NCBI GenBank assembly: GCA_028281325.1
Contig: JANQKC010000039.1
Span: forward strand, 34,234-98,233
DNA from: Alphaproteobacteria bacterium
GTDB taxonomy: Bacteria > Pseudomonadota > Alphaproteobacteria > UBA8366
Direction of reading: 5' to 3'
DNA: 64,000 nt
Position 1 is the first letter of the stretch. Every line of letters starts with the position of its first letter. A program made the position numbers and the translations under genes. Of the stretch, positions 18,246 to 26,583 are shown in pieces. The notes under the pieces are model-generated. The model ran no database searches. It was not told the origin of the DNA and saw nothing but the letters and a program-made list of their open reading frames with translations.

Positions 18246-19127
18246 ATGACCGAACCCGTCCACGGTCCCACGTCGCACAGTTATTTCTCGCAACGGTTGC
18301 GGCTGCACTATGTCGACTGGGGCAACGCCGGCGCGCCGCCGCTGTTGCTGGTGCATGGCGGGCGCGATCATTGCCGCAACTGGGATTGGGTCGCCGAGGC
18401 GTTGCGGCGCGACTATCATGTCATCGCGCCCGACCTGCGCGGCCACGGGGATTCGCAGTGGATGCTCGGCGGCAGCTACTCGATCTCGGAATACGTCTTC
18501 GACATCGCGCAGCTTCTGCATCAGACCGAGTTGACGCCGCTCACGATCATCGGCCATTCGCTGGGCGGGGCGATCAGCTTGCGCTATGCGGGTCTCTATC
18601 CGGACACGGTGAAGAAGGTGGTCGCGATCGAAGGCGTCGGCCCGCCGCCGGACCGCGAGAAGGAAGACGCCGACCTGACCGCGCAGGGACGGGTGATACG
18701 TTGGGTCGACCAGTTGCGCGACCTCGCTGGCCGGGTGCCGCGGCGTTACAAGACGCTGGAAGACGCGTGGGCGCGGATGCAGGAGGCGAACCCGCACCTG
18801 ACGCCGGAACAGGCGCGGCATCTCACCATCCACGGCGTCAACCAGAACGAGGACCGCACCTATAGCTGGAAATACGACAACTACACCCGCGCGACGCCGC
18901 CCTTCACCATGCCCAGCGCGGCGACCAAGGAGTTATGGGGCGCCATCGCCTGCCCGACGCTGCTGATCCACGGCACCGACAGTTGGGCGACCGATCCGCG
19001 CAAGGACGGCCGCGCCGCCTACTTCAAGAACGCCACCGTGGAAGAGGTGAGCGGCGCCGGGCACTGGGTGCACCATGACCAGCTCGCCGTGTTCCTCAAA
19101 CTGGTGCGGGATTTTCTCAAGGACTGA
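18246..19127 (+). CDS. Alpha/beta hydrolase
   Basis: This is a 293-residue alpha/beta-hydrolase. The oxyanion region reads LLVHGGRDHCRNWD, the nucleophile elbow is GHSLGG (Ser), DLRGHGDS is typical, and the catalytic His lies in GAGHWVHHDQ. I chose the ATG at 18246 because aggagg stands nine bases upstream; the frame extends upstream without matching the family. The nitronate monooxygenase gene follows after 15 bases, so the two form an operon. The substrate is unknown. Confidence 0.92.
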   Translation: MTEPVHGPTSHSYFSQRLRLHYVDWGNAGAPPLLLVHGGRDHCRNWDWVAEALRRDYHVIAPDLRGHGDSQWMLGGSYSISEYVFDIAQLLHQTELTPLTIIGHSLGGAISLRYAGLYPDTVKKVVAIEGVGPPPDREKEDADLTAQGRVIRWVDQLRDLAGRVPRRYKTLEDAWARMQEANPHLTPEQARHLTIHGVNQNEDRTYSWKYDNYTRATPPFTMPSAATKELWGAIACPTLLIHGTDSWATDPRKDGRAAYFKNATVEEVSGAGHWVHHDQLAVFLKLVRDFLKD

Positions 19128-19142
19128 CCGGAGCGCGACCTC

Positions 19143-20222
19143 ATGTGGCCCAAGACCGACTTGCTGGACCTTCTCGGCATCGATCATCCGATCATCCAGG
19201 CGCCGATGGCGGGATCGACCACGCCGGCCTTGGTCGGTGCGGTCTCGAATGCGGGCGGGCTCGGCTCGCTCGGCTGCGCGCGACAGACGCCCGACGGATT
19301 GCGGACGCTGCATACGGATATCCGCACGGCGACCAACCGGCCGTTCAATCTGAACTTCTTCGCGCATGAGGAGCCGGACCTGGACCCGACCGCGGCGGAA
19401 GAAATGCGGGAACGCCTCGCCCCCTATTACAAGGAATTGGGCATCGGTGCGGTGCCGCCGGCGACCGTGCCCTACGGCGGGTTCGACGATGCCATCCTGG
19501 AGGTCATGCTGGACCTGCGCCCGCCGGTGATCAGCTTCCATTTCGGATTGCCGGACGAGGCGGCGCTCACGGCGCTGAAGCAGGCCGGAACCATCCTGAT
19601 CGCCAGCGCCACCACGGTGGCGGAAGCGCGACTGCTGGAATCGTCCGGAATGGACGCGATCATCGCGCAAGGCTACGAGGCGGGCGGCCATCGCGGCACC
19701 TTCGCCGGGCCGCTGGAGACAGGGACGGTCTCGACCTTCCCGTTGGTGCCGCAGATCGTCGATGCGGTCGGCGTGCCGGTGATCGCCGCGGGCGGCATCG
19801 CCGACGGGCGCGGCATCGCGGCGGCGCTCGCGCTGGGGGCGAGCGGCGTGCAGATGGGCACCGCTTTCCTCACCTGCGACGAGGCCTCGGTGCATCCGGT
19901 GTGGCGGGACGCGTTGGTGGACGGCCAGGCCGAGGACACGATGGTGACGGCGCTGTCGTCGGGCCGGCCGGCGCGGCTGGTGCGCAACCGGCTCTACGAC
20001 GAGTTGGCCGACCTGGAACACACGGCACCGCCCTTCCCGGTGCATTACAGCCTGGTTGCGCCGTTGCGCACGGCGGGCGGGTCGCAGGACACGCCGGATT
20101 TCCAGGCGATGTATGCGGGGCAGGCGATGGCGATGAACCGCCCGATGCCCGCCGCGGAGCTGATCGAGACGCTGGTCGCCGAAACCCGCGACGTGCTGTC
20201 GAAGCTGTCGGCGGAACATTAG
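19143..20222 (+). CDS. Nitronate monooxygenase family protein
   Basis: This 359-residue FMN TIM-barrel protein belongs to the nitronate monooxygenase (2-nitropropane dioxygenase) family. Visible signatures are HPIIQAPMAGSTTPALVGAVSNAGGLGSLG for the FMN site (positions 5-35), the catalytic-His motif YEAGGHRG, PVIAAGGIADGRG and GASGVQMGTAFL. It oxidises nitronates or related carbanions. It is coupled to the upstream hydrolase gene. A 162-base nested inverted repeat follows the stop. Confidence 0.92.
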   Translation: MWPKTDLLDLLGIDHPIIQAPMAGSTTPALVGAVSNAGGLGSLGCARQTPDGLRTLHTDIRTATNRPFNLNFFAHEEPDLDPTAAEEMRERLAPYYKELGIGAVPPATVPYGGFDDAILEVMLDLRPPVISFHFGLPDEAALTALKQAGTILIASATTVAEARLLESSGMDAIIAQGYEAGGHRGTFAGPLETGTVSTFPLVPQIVDAVGVPVIAAGGIADGRGIAAALALGASGVQMGTAFLTCDEASVHPVWRDALVDGQAEDTMVTALSSGRPARLVRNRLYDELADLEHTAPPFPVHYSLVAPLRTAGGSQDTPDFQAMYAGQAMAMNRPMPAAELIETLVAETRDVLSKLSAEH

Positions 20223-20228
20223 AACCTG

Positions 20229-20390
20229 TCATTCCGGACACGGCTTTCCGCCAAATCTTAGATTTGGTCCGGAAAGGCAGTGATCCGGAATCCATGGGGC
20301 GCGGTCGTTGCGACGGAAAGATGGATTCCGGATCGTAAGGCTCGCTCACGAAAACCTGCTGGTTTTCGGCTCGCCTAACGTCCGGAATGA
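20229..20390. repeat. Nested inverted-repeat element
   Basis: The ends are tcattccggac and its exact complement gtccggaatga. Inside are a second perfect 14-base inverted pair (gatccggaatccat at 20282 and its complement at 20321) and a short aaaacctgctggtttt hairpin. The whole could fold into one branched cruciform. It sits between converging genes (nitronate monooxygenase and the RidA-like gene). This looks like a non-autonomous miniature repeat. Confidence 0.8.
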
Positions 20391-20417
20391 CGATGAGAGT
20401 GTGAGCGCGCCGCCAGC

Positions 20418-20837
20418 TTACCCGCCGCAGCCGAGCGTGCCGAGCGCGTCGATCTCCACTTTCATCTCCGGGCGGACCAGCTTGCTCACCTCGAACAGGG
20501 TGGAGACGGGGAAGGGCTCGGTGAAGAATTCGCGCCGCGCCTTCCAGACCCCGTCGCGGTCGTCGATGTCGGTCAGGTAGACGACGATCTTCGTCAGGTC
20601 GTCCATCGACCCGCCGGCCGCCTCCATCAGATGCTTGATCTTCTGGAAGATCGCCTTCGCCTGGGCGTAGGCGTCGCTCTCGTCCATGTCGCCGTCGAAT
20701 TCCGTCCCGCGCGCGGTCATCCCGGCGATCGAGACCTGGTCTCCGACGACGAGGCAGTTCGACCAGGTGCCCTCGGGCGGCTCGCCCACATGCTCGCTGA
20801 TGACGCGGCGTTTCTTCGGTGCTGTTCCTTCAGTCAT
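20418..20837 (-). CDS. RidA/YjgF/UK114 family protein
   Basis: This 139-residue chorismate-mutase-like fold protein of the Rid family is recognised by QVSIAGMTARG, AQAKAIFQKIKHLMEAAGGSM and MKVEIDALGTLG. The Arg that RidA enamine/imine deaminases keep in the PARS-type segment is replaced: here it reads FPVSTLFEV, with Ser at that place. It may therefore bind rather than deaminate. Its start overlaps the end of radC by four bases, so it is translationally coupled. Confidence 0.87.
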   Translation of the reverse strand: MTEGTAPKKRRVISEHVGEPPEGTWSNCLVVGDQVSIAGMTARGTEFDGDMDESDAYAQAKAIFQKIKHLMEAAGGSMDDLTKIVVYLTDIDDRDGVWKARREFFTEPFPVSTLFEVSKLVRPEMKVEIDALGTLGCGG

Positions 20838-21562
20838 AACAATCCTTTCGCGCGGAAGCTTTCGTGGCCGTGGCGGCCGATGACCAGGTGATCGTGCAAC
20901 GCGATGCCGATTTTTTCCAGCGCCTCGCGCAATTCTTTCGTCATGCGGATGTCGCCCTGGCTCGGGGTCGCGTCGCCGGACGGGTGGTTGTGCACGACGA
21001 TCAGTGCGCTGGCGCTTAATTCCAATGCGCGCTTCACGACCTCGCGGGTGTAGAGCGGCGTGTGGTCGACGGTGCCCTGCTGCTGCACCTCGTCGGCGAT
21101 CAGGACGTTCTTGCGGTCGAGGAACAGCAGGCGGAGCTGTTCGACCGGCTCATGCGCCATGGCCGCGGTGCAATAGTCGACCAGCCGGTCCCAACTGTCG
21201 ATCACGTCGCGGCCGAGTACCTGCTGTTGCAGCAGCCGGACCGCGGCGGCCTGCACGACCTTGAGCGCGGTGGCCGAGCTGTCGCCCATGCCCCTGACGG
21301 CCGTGAGCCGGTCGGCATCGGCGGTGATCACGCCCGCGAAGCTGCCGAACCGCTCCAGCAGGTCCTTGGCGAGCGGTTTCACGTCGCGGCGTGGGATTGC
21401 CTGCGCCAGCAGCAGTTCCAGGAGTTCGTAATCCGGCATGCCGTCGCCGCCGGTCGCGGTGAAGCGTTCGCGCAGGCGTTGCCGGTGGCCATGGTAATGC
21501 GGGCGTTTCTTGGCCGATCTGTCGGCGGGAGGGGCGGCGGGTTTGTCCGGTGTGCGCGGCAT
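20834..21562 (-). CDS. radC: RadC family (JAB domain) protein
   Basis: This 242-residue protein has an N-terminal helix-hairpin-helix region (YELLELLLAQAIPRRDVKPLA, FGSFAGVI) and a C-terminal JAB/MPN metalloprotease-like domain. The metal motif reads VVHNHPSGDATPSQGDI. The once-proposed DNA-repair role is disputed and the substrate is unknown. It lies 26 bases after map on the same strand. The map-radC order is common in alphaproteobacteria. Confidence 0.93.
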   Translation of the reverse strand: MPRTPDKPAAPPADRSAKKRPHYHGHRQRLRERFTATGGDGMPDYELLELLLAQAIPRRDVKPLAKDLLERFGSFAGVITADADRLTAVRGMGDSSATALKVVQAAAVRLLQQQVLGRDVIDSWDRLVDYCTAAMAHEPVEQLRLLFLDRKNVLIADEVQQQGTVDHTPLYTREVVKRALELSASALIVVHNHPSGDATPSQGDIRMTKELREALEKIGIALHDHLVIGRHGHESFRAKGLL

Positions 21563-21588
21563 GGTGTCCTCTGCCGCCGCGCAATGCC

Positions 21589-22410
21589 CTAGGTGAAGGG
21601 CGGCGCGGTATGCCCGGCGGGCGAGAGCGTGAAGATTTCGTAGCCGTCGGCGGTGACGGCGATGGTGTGTTCGAACTGCGCCGACAGGCTGCGGTCCTTG
21701 GTAACCGCGGTCCAGCCGTCGCCCAAAACCTTCACGTCGAAACGGCCCGCGTTGATCATCGGTTCGACGGTGAAGAACATGCCTTCTTCCAGCGTCATGC
21801 CCTTACCGGGCGCGCCGAAATGCAGCACGCTGGGCGCGCAGTGAAAGATCTTGCCGATGCCGTGGCCGCAGAAGTCGCGCACCACGGAATAGCGCTTGGA
21901 TTCGGCGTAGGACTGGATGGCGTGGCCGATATCGCCCAGCGTCGCGCCGGGCCGCACCACGTCGATCCCCATCATCATCGCGTCATAGGTCGTCTGCACC
22001 AGATTGCGCGCCTTGACCCCGACCTTGTCGCCGACGTGGAACATGCGGCTGGTGTCGCCGTGCCAGCCGTCGACGATCACCGTGATATCGATGTTGACGA
22101 TGTCGCCGTCGCCGAGCTTCTTGCCGTCGTCGGGGATGCCGTGGCAGACCACGTGGTTGACCGACGTGCAGATCGATTTCGGAAAGCCGCGGTAGTTCAG
22201 CGGCGCGGGAACCGCCTCATGCTTCACGATATAGTCGTGGCACAGCCGGTCCAACTCGCCGGTCGACACGCCGGGGATCACATAGGGCGTGATGAAATCG
22301 AGCACCTCGGCGGCGAGGCGGCCCGCCACGCGCATGCCTTCGTAATCGACCGCGTCATGGATGGGCACGGGATCGTATGAACTGCGCTCGCTGCGTTGTG
22401 CTTCGGTCAT
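21589..22410 (-). CDS. map: Methionine aminopeptidase, type I
   Basis: Map removes the N-terminal Met from new proteins. The 273-residue protein shows the type I core: SVNHVVCHGIPDDGKKLGDGDIVNIDI with the first Asp metal ligand, the second Asp in WHGDTSRMF, FCGHGIGKIFH with the His ligand, and Glu ligands in FTVEPMIN and QFEHTIAV. It begins MTEAQRSERSSYD. It forms a unit with radC and the Rid-like gene downstream. Confidence 0.96.
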   Translation of the reverse strand: MTEAQRSERSSYDPVPIHDAVDYEGMRVAGRLAAEVLDFITPYVIPGVSTGELDRLCHDYIVKHEAVPAPLNYRGFPKSICTSVNHVVCHGIPDDGKKLGDGDIVNIDITVIVDGWHGDTSRMFHVGDKVGVKARNLVQTTYDAMMMGIDVVRPGATLGDIGHAIQSYAESKRYSVVRDFCGHGIGKIFHCAPSVLHFGAPGKGMTLEEGMFFTVEPMINAGRFDVKVLGDGWTAVTKDRSLSAQFEHTIAVTADGYEIFTLSPAGHTAPPFT

Positions 22411-22587
22411 GGGGTGGATTTGATCTCGTTATGACAATTGATGGTAACTTAGGCCGTCGCCCCGGATATTTGAAGGTCTGGCAGGAAATAGTTGGGTTTT
22501 GGTAAACCGAACCCAGGGAGTTCAGCGCCTTTCCCGAAAACCCCAAAAAACCCCGCACGGGATCGGAACGCAAGGAAAAATAGGGAT

Positions 22588-23442
22588 ATGACCGTGGATC
22601 AGGACGCTTTGGACGACTGGATCGGCCGGACCGAAACCGCCGAGGATCAGGTAACCGCCGCCCCGCTGGCCGGCATGGCGGCGACGCTGGATCACGAGCC
22701 GCCGGTTCTGAAACCGGGCGACGCCGCCCCCGTCGGGGCGCATTGGATGTATTTCCACACACGGGCGCCGCAGTCGCAACTGGACTCGCGCGGCCATCCC
22801 GGTGGCGAGGATTTCCTGCCGCCGGCGCCCTTGCCGCGCCGCCTATGGGCAGGCGGACGGCTGACCTTCCACCGGCCGCTGCGGGTCGGCGAGCGGATCG
22901 AGCGCGTCTCGACGATCAAGGCTATCACGGCCAAGCAGGGCCGCAGCGGCGCGCTGGTCTTTGTGTTGGTGCATCACGCAATCGCCGGGGCGGACGGGCT
23001 CGCCGTCGAGGAGGAGCATGACATCGTTTACCGCGAGACGGCCAAGCCGGACGCCCCGCCGCCGACACCGCAGCCCGCGCCGACCGACGCCGCCTGGTCG
23101 CGAACGGTCGAGCCGGACCCGACGCAGATGTTCCGCTTCTCCGCGCTGACCTTCAACGCGGCCCGCATCCATTACGACCGGCGCTATGTGACGGAGGTCG
23201 AGAAATACCCCGGCTTGATCGTGAACGCCCGGCTGGTCGCGATGATGCTGATCGAGATGAGCCAAGCGCATTTCCCCGGCCGCGCGATGACCGGCTTCGA
23301 CTTCCGCTTCGGCCGGCCGCTGTTCGACACCGGGCCGTTCACCGTGGCCGGAAAGCCCGGCGACGACGGTGACAGCGCCACCCTCTGGGCCGCGGATCAG
23401 GAGGGGAACCTGTCGCTCAACGCCGAGGCGCGGTTCGGGTAG
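22588..23442 (+). CDS. MaoC/FAS1-like hydratase family protein
   Basis: This 284-residue protein has two hot-dog-like halves typical of the mesaconyl-C4-CoA / 3-methylmalyl-CoA type hydratases (FAS1-like dehydratase domain). The first half includes LPRRLWAGGRLTFHRPLRVGE. The second includes FRFSALTFNAARIHYDRRYV, with the family RIHYD active-site motif. It probably hydrates an unsaturated acyl-CoA. The ATG at 22588 gives a normal start with aagga upstream. It is followed by a TauD-like dioxygenase gene after 93 bases. Confidence 0.87.
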   Translation: MTVDQDALDDWIGRTETAEDQVTAAPLAGMAATLDHEPPVLKPGDAAPVGAHWMYFHTRAPQSQLDSRGHPGGEDFLPPAPLPRRLWAGGRLTFHRPLRVGERIERVSTIKAITAKQGRSGALVFVLVHHAIAGADGLAVEEEHDIVYRETAKPDAPPPTPQPAPTDAAWSRTVEPDPTQMFRFSALTFNAARIHYDRRYVTEVEKYPGLIVNARLVAMMLIEMSQAHFPGRAMTGFDFRFGRPLFDTGPFTVAGKPGDDGDSATLWAADQEGNLSLNAEARFG

Positions 23443-23535
23443 TACGGGCGTGGGTTTGGGTCTGTCGGGCGCGACGGGGTAAAGTAAGGCCATCCCCGAC
23501 CGCACGACAGACGAAACAATAGAAAGGGCTTTTTC

Positions 23536-24474
23536 ATGCCGCCGGACGCGCCGTACCAAGACGTCGAAACATCATCCATCGAAGTTTCGCCGCTCTCGAT
23601 CCACATCGGGGCGGAGATCGGTGGCGTCGATTTGACCAAGCCGCTGCCGCCGGAGCAGGTGCGCGACATCCGCGCGGCCTGGCTCAAATGGAAGGTCGTG
23701 TTCTTCCGCGATCAGCCGATGAGCCACCGGCAGCATATCGATTTCTCGGCGCAGTTCGGCGAGGTCACGCCAGGGCATGTGGTCTACGGCAGCGACAGCG
23801 AATATCCGGAAATCTATTCGATCGCGAAAAACCGCACGGCCAACCATTTCCGCGACCAGGTGCTGTTGCGCGCCTGGACCGGTTGGCACACCGACATCAC
23901 CGCCGCGATCAATCCGCCGATGGCGTCGATCCTGCGCGGCGACATCGTCCCGCCCTATGGCGGCGACACGCAGTTCACCAGCATGATGGCGGCCTATAAC
24001 GCAATGTCGCCGGCGATGCGCGCCTTCGTCGACGGCTTGCGGGGCATCCACCGGAACGGGCAGCCGCAGAATGTCGAGACGAGCAAGGACTACGACGAGA
24101 AGATCAAGAACCGCTTCATGGAGTCGGAGCATCCGCTGGTGCGGGTCCATCCGGAGACCGGTGAGCGCGCGCTCTATGCCGGGCCGGGTCACCTCAAAAC
24201 CATCGTCGGTCTGACGCCGCGCGAAAGCCAGGGCCTCTTGGAATTGCTGTGGGAGCATCTGGTGCGCCCGGAATTCACCGTCCGGTTCAAGTGGGAGCCC
24301 GGCAGCGTTGCCTTCTGGGACAACCGGTCGGTTTGTCATTTGGCGCCGCGCGACATCTTCGATTCGGATTTCCCGCGCGAGTTTTACCGCACCACGCTGG
24401 TCGGCGACGTGCCGGTCGGCGTCGACGGCGAGAAGTCGGTCTCGCTGAAAGGCGAGCCGATCACCGCTGCGTAG
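23536..24474 (+). CDS. TauD/TfdA family Fe(II)/2-oxoglutarate dioxygenase
   Basis: This 312-residue non-haem iron dioxygenase has a facial triad of the His and Asp in GWHTDITA and the distal His in VCHLAPRD. REFYRTTLVG supplies the Arg that binds 2-oxoglutarate. Members hydroxylate taurine, chlorophenoxyacetates, sulfate esters or related compounds; the substrate here is unknown. No sulfonate transporter is adjacent. Confidence 0.92.
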   Translation: MPPDAPYQDVETSSIEVSPLSIHIGAEIGGVDLTKPLPPEQVRDIRAAWLKWKVVFFRDQPMSHRQHIDFSAQFGEVTPGHVVYGSDSEYPEIYSIAKNRTANHFRDQVLLRAWTGWHTDITAAINPPMASILRGDIVPPYGGDTQFTSMMAAYNAMSPAMRAFVDGLRGIHRNGQPQNVETSKDYDEKIKNRFMESEHPLVRVHPETGERALYAGPGHLKTIVGLTPRESQGLLELLWEHLVRPEFTVRFKWEPGSVAFWDNRSVCHLAPRDIFDSDFPREFYRTTLVGDVPVGVDGEKSVSLKGEPITAA

Positions 24475-24498
24475 CCGTCACGGAGTTCGATCTCGATT

Positions 24499-24560
24499 CC
24501 CGCGTGCGCGGGCATGACCGACTATAGAAACCTATTCGTCGCTCCCGCGAAAGCGGGAGC
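24499..24560. repeat. Two short hairpin repeats between converging genes
   Basis: cccgc-gtgc-gcggg at 24499-24512 and gctcccgc-gaaa-gcgggagc at 24541-24560 stand between the dioxygenase (plus) and the dehydrogenase (minus). Both are of the common alphaproteobacterial intergenic hairpin kind. They may help end transcription from both sides, though there is no T run. Confidence 0.6.
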
Positions 24561-24573
24561 CTATGCTGCCGGC

Positions 24574-25455
24574 CTAGGACGTGAACTTCATATCGGCCAT
24601 CGCCTCGATGGTGGCGGCCGCCTCGTCGAGATTGGCGCCGTCGCCGGCCTTGTAGTGGGCGGCTTGCAGCAGGCCGCGCGTGACGTTCGCGGTCAGCATC
24701 GGCGCGCCGCAGTTGATGCCCAGTTGCGTCGCCAGAGCGACATCCTTCAACATCAGCGCGAGCGCGAACTTCGAACTCGGCTGGCCCTCGATCATCTTAG
24801 GCAGCATCCGCTCGGTCGTCCCGTTACGGCCGGAACTCTTGTTGATCACCTCGGTCATCTTCTCCAGCGACAAGCCGTATTTCCGGCCCATCGCGACGGC
24901 CTCCAGCGTCGCGACGCGGCAGCAGGCGGCGATCGTGTTGTTGACCAGCTTCAGGACATGCGCGTTACCGACATCGCCGCAATGGAACACGTTCGGGCTG
25001 ATCGATTCGAAGACCGGCTTCACCGTTTCGAAGACGTCCATCGGTCCCGTGGCCATGATCGCGATGGTGCCGGCGGTCGCGCCGTCCGGGCCGCCCGAGA
25101 CGGGCGCGTCGATGAAGGTGATGTCCTTTTCCGCCAGTTCGGCGGCGATCGCGCGGGTTTCGTCCGGATCGCCGCTGGTCTGGTCGACGACGATCTTGCC
25201 CGGCTCCAGTCCTTCGATAAGCCCGCCCGGTCCGAAGATCGCGTCGCGGACATCGGCGGAGCGCGGCAGGCAGAGCAGGATGACGTCGCATTCGCGCGCC
25301 AATGACGCGCCGTCCTGCGCCGGCACCGCGCCGTCCTTGGCGAAGTCCGCGACCACGTCCGGGCGCAGGTCGAGTACGCGTAGCGTATGTGACAGCATCA
25401 GCCGCCGCGCCAACGCGCCGCCCATGGCCCCTAATCCGACATATCCCAGTTCCAT
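24574..25455 (-). CDS. NAD(P)-dependent beta-hydroxyacid dehydrogenase (3-hydroxyisobutyrate dehydrogenase family)
   Basis: This 293-residue protein has the N-terminal Rossmann motif GYVGLGAMGGALA, the substrate loop DAPVSGGPDGA and the catalytic Lys in HVLKLVNN, then an all-helical C-terminal domain. The family oxidises 3-hydroxyisobutyrate, tartronate semialdehyde, 2-(hydroxymethyl)glutarate and similar compounds. The substrate cannot be assigned. It reads away from a palindrome cluster. The crotonase gene lies upstream on the same strand. Confidence 0.92.
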   Translation of the reverse strand: MELGYVGLGAMGGALARRLMLSHTLRVLDLRPDVVADFAKDGAVPAQDGASLARECDVILLCLPRSADVRDAIFGPGGLIEGLEPGKIVVDQTSGDPDETRAIAAELAEKDITFIDAPVSGGPDGATAGTIAIMATGPMDVFETVKPVFESISPNVFHCGDVGNAHVLKLVNNTIAACCRVATLEAVAMGRKYGLSLEKMTEVINKSSGRNGTTERMLPKMIEGQPSSKFALALMLKDVALATQLGINCGAPMLTANVTRGLLQAAHYKAGDGANLDEAAATIEAMADMKFTS

Positions 25456-25481
25456 GACGTTTCCTCCCAGTTCGACATAGT

Positions 25482-25553
25482 CATCCTTCGACAGGCTCAG
25501 GATGAGGACATCGAAGATTATTAGCCCTCATGCTGAGCTTGTCGAAGCATGGG
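25482..25553. repeat. Intergenic palindromic repeats (site 3)
   Basis: One direct core (catccttcgacaggctcagg at 25482) and one inverted core (tgctgagcttgtcgaagca at 25531) are separated by 25 bases. They are the same family as the clusters at 9.6 and 15.5 kb. Confidence 0.8.
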
Positions 25554-25565
25554 GTCAGCGCCGTG

Positions 25566-26414
25566 CTATACTCCGCGGAAGACCGGTTTCCGTTTCTCGA
25601 CGAAGGCGCGGCGGGCCTCCTTGGCGTCTTCCGAGCTGTGCAGCACGCCGCCGACATTCGAGGTCAGCACCATGGTCGTCTCCAAGGTGCTGTCGACCGC
25701 CGCGCGCATGATCCGCTTGCTGGTCCATTGCATGATCGGCGGCTGGGCGATGATGCGGTCGCATAAGTCGCGCGTCGTGGCCTCCAACGCCTCCGACGAA
25801 ACCAGATGGTTGAGCAGGCCCCACTCATAGGCCCGTTCCGCCGTCAGCGTGCCGGTATAGGCGAATTCGAGCGCCCGGCCGAGGCCGACCAGTTTCGGCA
25901 TGTAGTAACAGCCACCGTTCTCCATGATCTGGCCGGCCTGCTGATAGCCGATGAAACGTGTTTTTTCGCAGCCGACGCGAATGTCGCAATGCAGCGCCAT
26001 GTCCATGCCGGACCCGACCGCAGCACCGTTGATCATCGCGATGGTGGGCTTCCGTATGATGGAGATGTCGCGGTGCAGCTTGGTGAAGCCGTGATAGAAA
26101 TGCTGGCGCGCGGCGTCCGGCCCCTCGCGGCTGCTGCGGGAGCCTTCGATATTCGGCCCGATCTCGTCCGCCGTCGGCCGGGTCTTGAGGTCCGCGCCCG
26201 AACAGAAGCCGCGCCCGACCCCGGTCAGCACGATCACCCGCACGTCCGGGTCGTCGTCGCCCGCCCGCATATATTCCCCGACCTTGGCGACCGTGCCGCG
26301 CGCCTCGCCGGTGCCGTAGAGCGCGTTCATCTTCTCCGGCCGGTTGAACTTGATCCAGAGGATGCCGTTGTCCTCTTTTTCATACAGCAGATAATCGACA
26401 AGTTCCGGTCCCAT
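25566..26414 (-). CDS. Enoyl-CoA hydratase/isomerase (crotonase) family protein
   Basis: This 282-residue crotonase-fold protein has its oxyanion-hole segments in [14 protein letters not shown] and [21 protein letters not shown] chose the ATG at 26414 because ggaggaaa stands just upstream. It may hydrate, isomerise or cleave an acyl-CoA. The usual hydratase Glu at the GAAVGSG segment is not evident, so the reaction is open. It reads divergently from the LeuC-type gene. Confidence 0.9.
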   Translation of the reverse strand: MGPELVDYLLYEKEDNGILWIKFNRPEKMNALYGTGEARGTVAKVGEYMRAGDDDPDVRVIVLTGVGRGFCSGADLKTRPTADEIGPNIEGSRSSREGPDAARQHFYHGFTKLHRDISIIRKPTIAMINGAAVGSGMDMALHCDIRVGCEKTRFIGYQQAGQIMENGGCYYMPKLVGLGRALEFAYTGTLTAERAYEWGLLNHLVSSEALEATTRDLCDRIIAQPPIMQWTSKRIMRAAVDSTLETTMVLTSNVGGVLHSSEDAKEARRAFVEKRKPVFRGV

Positions 26415-26583
26415 ATCGGTTTCCTCCGTGCGTGTAGCGTGCAACCACTATACGGGGAGGGCCGTACCGCCGTCATATCGGCCGTGGAATTCCAAGCCCG
26501 GCCCGCGCTATGTTAAGGTTCCGTCCGGTGCGCAGCGTGATGCGGACCCAAGAAAATTCCATAACCGATCCGGAGAGACCGCC

